Shown piece after piece: positions 1-6,453 of a stretch of DNA of 6,727 bases; the stretch's first letter is position 1, and each line of letters opens with the position of its first letter. Source of the DNA: Phycisphaerae bacterium (GTDB lineage: Bacteria > Planctomycetota > Phycisphaerae > UBA1845 > UTPLA1); NCBI GenBank assembly GCA_016935885.1, contig JAFGQA010000468.1:1-6727 (forward strand), given 5' to 3'. Below the pieces are notes generated by a model. The model ran no database searches, was not told the origin of the DNA, and was given only the letters and a program-made list of their open reading frames with translations. Both the position numbers and the translations under genes were made by a program.

Positions 1-92
1 CCAGCTGCTATGCGGTCACTCCGGTGGGCGCATGGGACATACACGCTGGCAGGCAAGCTGCGCGTGGCGCCCGCCTGGAATGTCACGGACCC
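1..92 (+). repeat. Left arm of a 92-bp inverted repeat bracketing the two-gene unit
   Basis: Bases 1-92 match the reverse complement of 6362-6453 at 89 of 92 positions (differences at 6, 9 and 32), and similarity stops sharply after base 92. The match is still running at base 1, so the repeat probably continues outside the window. Read inward from base 92 on the minus strand the end is GGGTCCGTGACATTCCAGG, which closely resembles the terminal inverted repeat of the element at 178-380 (20 of 23 positions against 178-200). Bases 23-31 can pair with 67-75 (9 bp with one G-T). The open frame running through it from base 10 has no recognisable protein character. I infer the end of a dispersed mobile or MITE-like repeat; a shared leader sequence is the alternative. 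Confidence 0.85.
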
Positions 93-130
93 TCGACGGG
101 CTTGCCACTGTCCATCAGGAGAGCGTGGCT

Positions 131-145
131 GGGCCAAGCTGGCCC
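131..145. other. Short perfect hairpin between two repeat elements
   Basis: GGGCCA, loop AGC, TGGCCC gives a perfect 6-bp stem. It lies in the stretch between the 92-bp repeat and the MITE-like element, inside the loop that 70-92 and 178-200 would form if they paired. No T-run follows on either strand, so an intrinsic terminator is unlikely. No function can be assigned. Confidence 0.4.
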
Positions 146-168
146 TTCGCGATGTTGAATATCCGGAG

Positions 169-177
169 CGAGACCAC
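169..177. repeat. Left 9-bp target-site duplication (CGAGACCAC)
   Basis: CGAGACCAC directly abuts the left terminal inverted repeat at 178 and is repeated exactly, in the same orientation, at 381-389 directly after the right one. A 9-bp direct repeat outside perfect inverted repeats is the usual mark of transposase-mediated insertion. Confidence 0.75.
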
Positions 178-380
178 GGGTCCATGACAGTTCAGGCGGG
201 GGTGGAACCGAGCCTCAAGCGCGAGCGCGGGGTCTTCGTGGGCGAACCGTTGGCTTCCAGACCTGCCTGTCGGCAGACAGACCCACTCGCTCGCGCTCGG
301 TGCTCGGATCGAGTGCTTATCGCGGGCGAAATCAGGTGCCACGCCGCTCATTCGCGAGCCGCCGTAACTGTCATGGACCC
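178..380. mobile_element. MITE-like non-autonomous element, 203 bp
   Basis: The element begins GGGTCCATGACAGTT (178-192) and ends with the exact reverse complement AACTGTCATGGACCC (366-380). Allowing two mismatches, the terminal repeats extend to 22 bp (178-199 with 359-380, 20 of 22 matching). It is flanked by identical 9-bp direct repeats. The interior is self-complementary: AGCGCGAGCG at 218-227 pairs perfectly with 288-297, and the loop holds CTGCC-TGTC-GGCAG (263-276). At 203 bp it is too short for a transposase, and open frames crossing it run through both ends without protein-like features, so mobilisation in trans by a related insertion sequence is inferred. Nine-bp duplications are known from several families (IS1, IS4, the IS903 group of IS5, IS256), so the parent family is not determined. 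It ends 27 bp before the -35 box of the downstream gene. Confidence 0.75.
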
Positions 381-389
381 CGAGACCAC
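381..389. repeat. Right 9-bp target-site duplication (CGAGACCAC)
   Basis: Exact copy of 169-177, placed directly after the right terminal inverted repeat. It lies 18 bp before the -35 hexamer of the predicted promoter at 408-436. Confidence 0.75.
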
Positions 390-407
390 CGCCGCGGCCC
401 GCCTGGC

Positions 408-436
408 TTGACGCCTTGTCAACTCCGTTTTAGAAT
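408..436 (+). promoter_or_regulatory. Sigma70-type promoter for the methyltransferase-glycosyltransferase gene
   Basis: TTGACG (408-413) and TAGAAT (431-436) are separated by exactly 17 bp, each matching the housekeeping consensus at 5 of 6 positions. The -10 lies in a locally AT-richer stretch unlike the GC-rich surroundings. Transcription would start near 443 and leave a leader of about 110 nt before the ATG at 555. The site is just outside the transposon-like element, so the promoter seems to belong to the gene rather than to the element. Confidence 0.6.
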
Positions 437-482
437 CCGCAATCAGTTACGCCAACGAACACATAACGGCGTCGTGTGATTG

Positions 483-507
483 TGCGCGGCCAGGTAATGC
501 GCGGCCA
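483..507 (+). repeat. 10-bp direct repeat in the 5' leader
   Basis: TGCGCGGCCA occurs at 483-492 and again at 498-507, a 15-bp period, downstream of the predicted start of transcription. The second copy runs into a three-codon frame ATG-CTC-TAA (507-515). It could be an operator or an RNA feature, or chance in GC-rich sequence. No regulator or riboswitch family is recognised. Confidence 0.35.
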
Positions 508-554
508 TGCTCTAAGGGGCAGGCCGCTGGTCGTCACGGTGGGGGCAGCGGGTA

Positions 555-3500
555 ATGGCCAACCGCGATCGGGTCTCCGACCTCTATTACGGGCGTGTGC
601 GTACACTCGAGGAGCAGAGTGTTTGCCGTGATCGCGTCCACTGGCTCTGTCGTCACGTAGTGGGGGAGCGCGTCCTTGACATCGGGTGCAGCCAAGGCAT
701 CGTCTCCATCATTCTTGCCAGGGAGGGGCACACAGTCGTCGGCCTGGATATCGAGGAGGACAGAGTCGAAGACGCACGGCGCGCGATTCGCGAAGAGCCG
801 ATCGAGGTTCAGAACCGTGCGACCTTTCACGCGGGTGATGCAGTCACGACAGAGCTGGATCCCGGCTCGTTTGATACGGCGGTACTCGGCGAGGTGCTCG
901 AGCACCTGGTGAGACCGGAGCTCTTGCTGGATTGCGTCTGCAGGTGGTTGCGGCCAGAGGGGCACCTGGTCATCAGTGTGCCGTATGGGTATTCGCCATA
1001 TCACGATCACAAGCGCACCTTCTTTCTCCTTCGGCTGTTAGACCTGCTCGCACCGAGGTTCAATGTCGTTCAAGTGGAGTTGGTGCACTGCAAGTATCTT
1101 TGCGCCGTTGCGGTTCGGCCGGCGGAGGGAGAGTCGCCCCGGATGCCGCCCGTGGAGCAGGTGCTCGCGTGGATTCGAATGTGCGAGGAGGAACTCGAGA
1201 CAGTCCAACGGCAGGCCTATGAAGAGCGGATGCGGCTGAGCGCGAGAGGCGAGGAGTATCGGCAGTCTATCACCGCCTTGAAGACACAGAACAATGAACT
1301 GCGGCAGCAGGTGCAGTCGGCGAAAACCGAGTTGGAGTCAACCTGCAAGCGGGAAGGAGCTGCGCGCGACAAGATCGAATCAGAATGGCGCAAGCGTCTC
1401 GGTGCTGCCGAGGGACAGCTTGCCGACGCGAGGGCCGAGCTTCAGCGGCGGCGCGAGGAGTTGAAGAAGGCGGTCGCGGAGGGGCGCCGAGATGCCGAGC
1501 GCCTGCAAGCCAATCTCCGCGACGAGACGAAGGCGAGACAGAGCGCGGAGCGGTCTTGCCGAGAGGAGACTACTAGGGCGGAGACACTCCAGGAATTGCT
1601 CGAGGCCGAACGATCGCAGGCAAAGGCGGCACAGGAACAGGCCGATCGTCGTACGGAGAGCCTTGAGCGAGACCTGAGCAAGATCGAAGCAGAACGCTCG
1701 CAGCGGGAGGCAGCGGAGGAACAGGCAAATCGCCTTGCGGAGAGCCTCGAGCGCAAGGTGGCGGCACTGGATAAATCGCTCAAATCGGAACGTTCGCGCC
1801 GGGAGGCAGCGGTGGAGAGCATTCAGCGAGGCAGGCGGGAAACCAGCCACCGGATCGAGGCACTCGATGCGTCGCTCAAGACCGAACGCTCACGACGAAA
1901 GGAAGCCGAGGCACGAGCCGAACGCCTCAAGGGCGAGTCGGAGTATCACAAGAGCGTAGTGGAACTTCGCGAGGGTGAGGTGCGGTATCGGCTGGGCGAC
2001 GCGATCGTCAGGGCGCTGAATCCGTCGGTCGATACGGTCCTGTTGCCGGCGCGCGTCGTAAGACTGCTACTTGATGGTCTGCGGCGCCGCCGGAGGCGTG
2101 CTCGGGAGGCAACGGAACGAGAGGGTGCGTCGCCACGCCGTTCGACTGTTTCGGCAGGAGCGGCGCCCGCTGCCAGCGCTGCGCCGAACAAGAAACCGAC
2201 GTCCGTGACGACGGCAGCACGCAGAGAAGACGACTGTGCTCGACAGCGTCGCGCGGGGCCCGCCAAAGGATCGACCGGCGTGGGGACTGGTCAGGGGCTC
2301 GTCTCGCGGCCCCCCGTCGCAGCGCGGTTGAGCAAGCTCGACACGATTCCAGAACTCATGCCGCCTTTCGCGAGCACACCGCCGGAGCAAATCGTCCGAG
2401 GCGGCTTGCACATCGCGTGCGTGATGGATGAATCTTCCTGGCGAGCGTGGCAGTACGAGGCCGATTTGTACACGTTTACGCCGAAGACCTGGCAGACGGT
2501 CTTGGAGGCGCGGAAACCCGACCTGCTGTTGATCGAGTCCACGTGGGGTGGGATCGAAGACAGTTGGCGTTTCCAGGTGCGCGACCTGGGCAAGCGCGCC
2601 GACGTCGTCGAGCATTACGCCATTCCTGATGTCATCGCGTGGTGTCGACGCCACGGCATTCCGACGGTCTTCTACGGCAAAGAGGATCCACAGAACTTCG
2701 AGGTGTTCACCGACGCTGCAAAGCAGTTTGACTTCGTATTCACTTCAGATGCGAATTGCATCGAAGACTATCGCAAGTACGTCGGGCACAATCGAGTGTG
2801 TGCACTGCCGTCTGCCGCTCAGCCGCGGATTCATAATCCGGAGATGATAGGAGAGCGCACGGGTGCCGTTGGCTTTGCGGGCACGTGGTACGCTCACCGG
2901 CATCTCCAACGGCAGGAGGAAGCGGACAAGGTTCTGCGACCCGCGCTTGATTTCGGCCTGCACGTTTTTGATCGCATGGCAAACAGCCAGGACCCGAACT
3001 TCCGCTGGCCGGACACGTACCTCCCTGCGATGCGAGGTGACTTGCCGTATGCACAGATGCTCTCGGCGTACAAGCGGTACAAGGTGTTCCTGAACATCAA
3101 CGGCGTAACGGATTCACCGACGATGTTCCCGCGGCGCGTGTTCGAGTTGCTCGCGAGCGGCACGCCGGTCATCAGTTCGTACTCCGAAGGGATCGATCGC
3201 ATGCTCGGTGGAGACATCGTGCTGATGACTCGCGATGCAAAGACCACCCGGGAGCTGCTCGAACGCGTGCTGAACGACGACGAGTACAGGGATCGCCTGT
3301 CGTTGCGAGGGCTCCGGAGTGTATTCTCCGAGCACACGTACACCGTCCGTCTGAACACCATTCTGGAAGCGATCGGCCTCACTACGACGACTGTCGGCCT
3401 TCCAGAGATCACCGTGATCGCACCGATCGAAAGTGCAGAACAACTTGACGCGGCCTGGGAGAATTTCCGGCGGCAATCATACGAGAATAAACGGCTCGTG

Positions 3501-4058
3501 CTGTGTACGGCCAGCCCCGCCACGCTGGACACTGCCGATCGCGTCACACGCGGCGACCGCCGCGTCCGCGTTGTGTGCCAGGAGAACACATTGTGGGGCC
3601 ACCTCCTTCGCGGTGTCCTGGATGCCTGCGAAGACGGGTATCTGGCCGTCATGAATCCGCGGGACCATTACGGCCCGCACTATCTGCTCGATTACGCCCA
3701 CGCGACGCTCCACGTGGGTGCGCCGGCCATGGGAAAGGCCAGCTACCACGCCTCCAACGACGACGGCTCGTTGCTGCCCGTCGGCAGGGGAAAGGAGTAC
3801 CGCTGCGTCTCGCAGATCCACCCGTGGACATTGTGCTTCCGCAAGCCGCAAGCGGTTGACGGATCTCCGCTGTTGGATAGTGCCCGATCGCCGTGGGAGT
3901 GGTGTGATCGGGCCGTGCGCGGATTCGAGCGCATCTACTCGTCTGATCGCTTCAACTACGTGAGGTGCGAGGAGGACCCTGGAACGAGCCGGTCGGCGCC
4001 CGGCGCGCCGCACGTCCACGCGTGCGCGGAGCGCTCGCTTGAGACAGCGTTAGTATGA
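555..4058 (+). CDS. Multidomain fusion: SAM methyltransferase, coiled coil, CgeB-like glycosyltransferase and GT2-like domain
   Basis: Predicted cytoplasmic enzyme of surface-glycan synthesis, 1167 residues, no signal peptide or membrane segment. Residues 1-190 are a class I SAM methyltransferase: motif I LDIGCSQG (41-48), acidic D65 after strand 2, GEVLEHL (112-118) and a motif-III-like LRPEGHLVISVP (132-143). Residues about 200-480 are a charged coiled coil with an internal repeat, followed by a YRLGDAIV segment (about 480), an Arg run (510-515) and an Ala/Ser/Arg-rich linker to about 595. Residues 610-945 resemble CgeB/DUF3880 plus Glyco_trans_1_2 glycosyltransferases: KEDP (709-712), FELLASGTPV (863-872), E878 and SEHTY (925-929). 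Residues 950-1140 resemble the GT2-like domain often placed after CgeB domains, but its usual acidic cluster is only NPRDHYG (1034-1040), so activity there is doubtful. The ATG at 555 is preceded by GGTGGGGG with 9 nt spacing, and an in-frame TAA at 513-515 excludes a much longer N-terminus. Domain calls come from motif recognition; acceptor and donor are unknown. Confidence 0.93.
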   Translation: MANRDRVSDLYYGRVRTLEEQSVCRDRVHWLCRHVVGERVLDIGCSQGIVSIILAREGHTVVGLDIEEDRVEDARRAIREEPIEVQNRATFHAGDAVTTELDPGSFDTAVLGEVLEHLVRPELLLDCVCRWLRPEGHLVISVPYGYSPYHDHKRTFFLLRLLDLLAPRFNVVQVELVHCKYLCAVAVRPAEGESPRMPPVEQVLAWIRMCEEELETVQRQAYEERMRLSARGEEYRQSITALKTQNNELRQQVQSAKTELESTCKREGAARDKIESEWRKRLGAAEGQLADARAELQRRREELKKAVAEGRRDAERLQANLRDETKARQSAERSCREETTRAETLQELLEAERSQAKAAQEQADRRTESLERDLSKIEAERSQREAAEEQANRLAESLERKVAALDKSLKSERSRREAAVESIQRGRRETSHRIEALDASLKTERSRRKEAEARAERLKGESEYHKSVVELREGEVRYRLGDAIVRALNPSVDTVLLPARVVRLLLDGLRRRRRRAREATEREGASPRRSTVSAGAAPAASAAPNKKPTSVTTAARREDDCARQRRAGPAKGSTGVGTGQGLVSRPPVAARLSKLDTIPELMPPFASTPPEQIVRGGLHIACVMDESSWRAWQYEADLYTFTPKTWQTVLEARKPDLLLIESTWGGIEDSWRFQVRDLGKRADVVEHYAIPDVIAWCRRHGIPTVFYGKEDPQNFEVFTDAAKQFDFVFTSDANCIEDYRKYVGHNRVCALPSAAQPRIHNPEMIGERTGAVGFAGTWYAHRHLQRQEEADKVLRPALDFGLHVFDRMANSQDPNFRWPDTYLPAMRGDLPYAQMLSAYKRYKVFLNINGVTDSPTMFPRRVFELLASGTPVISSYSEGIDRMLGGDIVLMTRDAKTTRELLERVLNDDEYRDRLSLRGLRSVFSEHTYTVRLNTILEAIGLTTTTVGLPEITVIAPIESAEQLDAAWENFRRQSYENKRLVLCTASPATLDTADRVTRGDRRVRVVCQENTLWGHLLRGVLDACEDGYLAVMNPRDHYGPHYLLDYAHATLHVGAPAMGKASYHASNDDGSLLPVGRGKEYRCVSQIHPWTLCFRKPQAVDGSPLLDSARSPWEWCDRAVRGFERIYSSDRFNYVRCEEDPGTSRSAPGAPHVHACAERSLETALV
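1608..1937 (+). repeat. Coding repeat in the coiled coil (units of 28, 32 and 32 residues, plus a partial)
   Basis: Units begin at codons 352, 380, 412 and 444, each opening with ERS(Q/R) and the first two continuing as ERSQ-AxxEQA-R-ESLER; units 2 and 3 share xALDxSLK near their ends. Resemblance is also visible in the DNA (gaacgNtcgc starts, gggaggcagcgg in units 2 and 3), which suggests fairly recent internal duplication. The lengths are not whole multiples of the heptad except the first (28), so the register shifts between units. The likely role is a rod or dimerisation spacer between the methyltransferase and the glycosyltransferase. Confidence 0.7.
4050..4058. other. 9-bp tail-to-tail overlap of the convergent genes
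   Basis: TTAGTATGA contains the TGA stop of the plus-strand gene (4056-4058) and, reversed, the TAA stop of the minus-strand gene (4052-4050). There is no room for an intergenic bidirectional terminator, so the transcripts must overlap and each mRNA tail is antisense to the other gene. No hairpin followed by a T-run is visible near either stop. Confidence 0.9.
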
Positions 4059-6287
4059 TGCCACAAGCCGCTTTTCCGCCGCCTTCTCTCTCGGTGATGG
4101 TTCGGTCCCAAACAGCAGCGGTTCCAATTGCGGCAGGATCACGCTCTTGTGAAAGCGCTCCCGCGCCTCGCGCTTTGCATGCTCGGCGAGGTGTTGACGC
4201 TCCCCAGAATCACACACCCGCTTGATCTTCTCGACGGCCTCGTCCACCGTGTCGTACAACAGGCTGTTGGGGTACATCTCGGAGGCTCCCTCCCAACGGC
4301 GGACAACCGGGACACAACCGGCGGCCATCCCCTCGGGAATGGCCTGGTGGCTCCCCTCGAAATCGCTGCAAGAGAGAACGAAACCTATCGGTGCGTACCA
4401 GGACGACGGATCGTCCGTCCATCCCTGACGGACGATGTACTTCTCGGCGGCTGCGATGCGTTCCTCCATCTGTTCGTAGTACGCGCGTTCTTCGAGACGC
4501 CGCCAGAGCCAGTCGTGCTCCCGTGGGTCCTTGCCGCCGAGGTGGAGCCGCCACTGGGAGTCCTCCGCAAGTAGCGCGGAGAGGATGTCCAGCGAGAGCT
4601 GTGGATGCTTGCGCTTCGGCGAAAGCCCGAGCAACCCGAGGTTGCGCTCACAACCGGCCGGTTTAGGACGACCGAAGCAATCGCTGTTTGCGATGTTGTA
4701 GATCAAGTGTGAACGACAGACAACCTGAGGGCCGAGTCGATCCAAGACCTCCCGGCGGACGTGGGGCGCGATGAAGATGAGATCGCTGACGTTGTCCCAG
4801 GCAACGCGGCCTGGGTAGTCTGTGTCGCGCTCCTGTAGGTGCAGCCGGATCACCAACCTCTGCCCCGCTCGCAATCGTTCGGAATACCAGACGGCGTTGC
4901 CGAGACACCATTCGCAATGGACCACGTCGGCCCATTGAACGAGCCATTCGCTCCTCCGCTCGTCATGACGATTATGGCCGTGCCATTTGTCCGTGCGCAC
5001 CAAGCAGTCGGGATGGGCAGTGAAGTGGTCCATGATCTCGCGCGCGAATCGCAGGTCGTGTCCGGCGAATACAATGCGCAAAGGGCGCCGGTGCGGCACC
5101 GTCCCAGGCAACCTCGATGTCGATGCAGACATGCGACGGTCATCCCGCGCGCGACGATAGTCTCGCAACCAGGGCTGCAAGTTCTCAAGAACCGCCTCAA
5201 ACGTGAACTTCTTCGATACTTCAAACGCCGTGTCCGCCGCTCGCCGGTAGACCTCATTGTCCTCGAACGCCGCGGTCAGCCGATCGACAAAGGACTCCGC
5301 GCAATGAACGTACAGCGGGTAGTCAGGACCGAATAGATCCAAGTTGACCCGCGATGGGTTTAGGATCGTCGGCAAGCCCGCGGCCCCATACTCGAGCACC
5401 TTCGTGCTCAGTTCCAGCGATGTATCGAACTCCGGCGACCGCCAGCAGCTCCCGACGTCGCACGAGGTCATCAGATCGCCAACACGATCGCGTGACAGTC
5501 CGCCGTGCCAGACAACCGCCGGCGTTGTATCGAGAAGCCGGGTCAATCTCGCTTGGAACTGGCCGGTGTGGGCAAGATCGTGGAATTTGTCTCCGGCGAT
5601 GATGAACTCTGCATCCCCAATGCGCTCGCGAAGCGCGCCGAATGCCGCTAGCATCTCCTCCACCATATAGCGCGGATCAAACTTGCCCACGTAGCAAAGA
5701 CGCCGGTGGGCGCGCGCCGCTCGCGGCTGCTCGCAGAACGAGCGGGGAACCATCGGGGGCAACGGAACATACCGATCCGGGTTCGGCCCGATCAACTGCT
5801 CAATGTACTCCTGAACCATCGGGGTCTGGCACGCGATCCGACCGTTGCACCGGACGAGGGAGGCCATCGTCTCGGGAACGGCGTCGTGCTGCGTCAGATA
5901 GAACCAACTCCGTGCCGCAAGCCAGGGGACGGATGCGACCAGGCGGCTGATCGGGCCGCCGCGCAGGATCAGCAGGTCGTATCCGCGGTGCCGCTGCAAC
6001 GCCTCGATCAGGCTGAACGCTGTTTCAGGCCTCAGCCGATGCCCCAGTGTCGCCCCGGTGATCTTGTGTGGGTGTACCTCGTCGGACAACGTCCAGGGAT
6101 CGACTAGACCGACGCGCCCATGATCGGTCAATGACCGGACATTGATGTCACGGCTCAGTGGACAGTTCAGCAGGATGTCAACGTAAATCGCTGGGTCGCA
6201 GGCGAGCATCTGCGCAACGGAAGCACACCAAATCGCGGAACCGTCAATCAGGTTCAGGTCAACCGGTGCGTAGATCAGGACGCGCAT
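4050..6287 (-). CDS. Tandem two-domain GT4 (GT-B) glycosyltransferase
   Basis: A 745-residue protein with two successive GT-B glycosyltransferase modules, expected to transfer sugars from nucleotide donors in the cytoplasm during glycan assembly. Domain 1 (residues 1-375) starts MRVLIYAPVDLNLIDGSA, typical of the GT4 N-terminal fold, and carries CYVGKFDP and the donor-site motif TKVLEYGAAGLP (295-306). A charged linker (about 376-403) follows. Domain 2 starts RIVFAGHDLRF (404 on) and carries GLSPKRK, LHLGGKD and a canonical EX7E motif, E644 and E652 in EGSHQAIPEGMAAGCVPVV. Domain 1 has the conserved Glu (E299) but not the first Glu at EX7E spacing. The frame is open up to 6587, but the ATG at 6287 is chosen because it has a TGGGAG ribosome site 7 nt upstream, a promoter just before that, and family-like sequence only from there; the extra 100 residues would be translated repeats. 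Sugar and acceptor are unknown. The stop lies inside the end of the opposing gene. Confidence 0.93.
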   Translation of the reverse strand: MRVLIYAPVDLNLIDGSAIWCASVAQMLACDPAIYVDILLNCPLSRDINVRSLTDHGRVGLVDPWTLSDEVHPHKITGATLGHRLRPETAFSLIEALQRHRGYDLLILRGGPISRLVASVPWLAARSWFYLTQHDAVPETMASLVRCNGRIACQTPMVQEYIEQLIGPNPDRYVPLPPMVPRSFCEQPRAARAHRRLCYVGKFDPRYMVEEMLAAFGALRERIGDAEFIIAGDKFHDLAHTGQFQARLTRLLDTTPAVVWHGGLSRDRVGDLMTSCDVGSCWRSPEFDTSLELSTKVLEYGAAGLPTILNPSRVNLDLFGPDYPLYVHCAESFVDRLTAAFEDNEVYRRAADTAFEVSKKFTFEAVLENLQPWLRDYRRARDDRRMSASTSRLPGTVPHRRPLRIVFAGHDLRFAREIMDHFTAHPDCLVRTDKWHGHNRHDERRSEWLVQWADVVHCEWCLGNAVWYSERLRAGQRLVIRLHLQERDTDYPGRVAWDNVSDLIFIAPHVRREVLDRLGPQVVCRSHLIYNIANSDCFGRPKPAGCERNLGLLGLSPKRKHPQLSLDILSALLAEDSQWRLHLGGKDPREHDWLWRRLEERAYYEQMEERIAAAEKYIVRQGWTDDPSSWYAPIGFVLSCSDFEGSHQAIPEGMAAGCVPVVRRWEGASEMYPNSLLYDTVDEAVEKIKRVCDSGERQHLAEHAKREARERFHKSVILPQLEPLLFGTEPSPREKAAEKRLVASY

Positions 6288-6294
6288 TGCCCAA

Positions 6295-6300
6295 CTCCCA
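6295..6300 (-). promoter_or_regulatory. Ribosome binding site that decides the start of the tandem glycosyltransferase
   Basis: On the minus strand TGGGAG precedes ATG (6287-6285) with 7 nt between. This favours the start at 6287 over the open frame that continues upstream into repeats. Confidence 0.65.
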
Positions 6301-6314
6301 CTCGACAGTCCACG

Positions 6315-6343
6315 ATCATACGCCACCATACATGGAGAAACAA
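6315..6343 (-). promoter_or_regulatory. Probable promoter of the tandem glycosyltransferase gene
   Basis: On the minus strand TTGTTT (6343-6338) and TATGAT (6320-6315) are separated by 17 bp. The -10 matches 5 of 6 consensus bases, the -35 only 3 of 6. Transcription would begin near 6308, giving a leader of about 20 nt containing the ribosome site. The -35 is 18 bp from the end of the 92-bp repeat at 6362, much as the other gene's promoter sits just outside the element at 178-380. Confidence 0.45.
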
Positions 6344-6361
6344 CGTGCCGACCTTCGTTTC

Positions 6362-6453
6362 GGGTCCGTGACATTCCAGGCGGGCGCCACGCGCAGCTTG
6401 CCTGCCAGCGTGTATGTCCCACGCGCCCACCGGAGTGACCGCATGGCGGCTGG
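6362..6453 (-). repeat. Right arm of the 92-bp inverted repeat
   Basis: Reverse complement of 1-92 with three differences. Both arms point toward the adjacent gene. The inner end reads GGGTCCGTGACATTCCAGG from 6362 rightward, the same terminal motif as the MITE-like element. Its outer end runs straight into the hairpin array: CCAGCCGC at 6453-6446 is shared with the first array unit. No second terminal motif of this kind is seen up to 6727, so if this is the end of an element, its other end is outside the window or lost. Confidence 0.85.

Noticed and set aside
115..351. 78-codon minus-strand open frame
   Set aside because: It crosses the left end of the MITE-like element, has no ribosome site I can support and no domain character; the GC-rich composition explains the open frame.
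10..411. 133-codon plus-strand open frame at the left end
   Set aside because: It runs across the 92-bp repeat and the whole MITE-like element, has no recognisable protein features, and part of it recurs in another repeat copy near 6400 as non-coding sequence.
416..436. Alternative promoter pairing TTGTCA (416) with TAGAAT (431)
   Set aside because: The spacer would be only 9 bp; the overlapping TTGACG at 408 gives the standard 17 bp.
1380..1850. Long minus-strand open frames opposite the coiled coil
   Set aside because: These are shadows of a strongly biased Glu/Arg/Ala-rich coding region; the plus frame has clear domain continuity.
4009..4026. Terminator hairpin CGCACG-TCCACG-CGTGCG near the end of the plus-strand gene
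   Set aside because: It lies inside the coding sequence and is not followed by a T-run, so it does not fit an intrinsic terminator.
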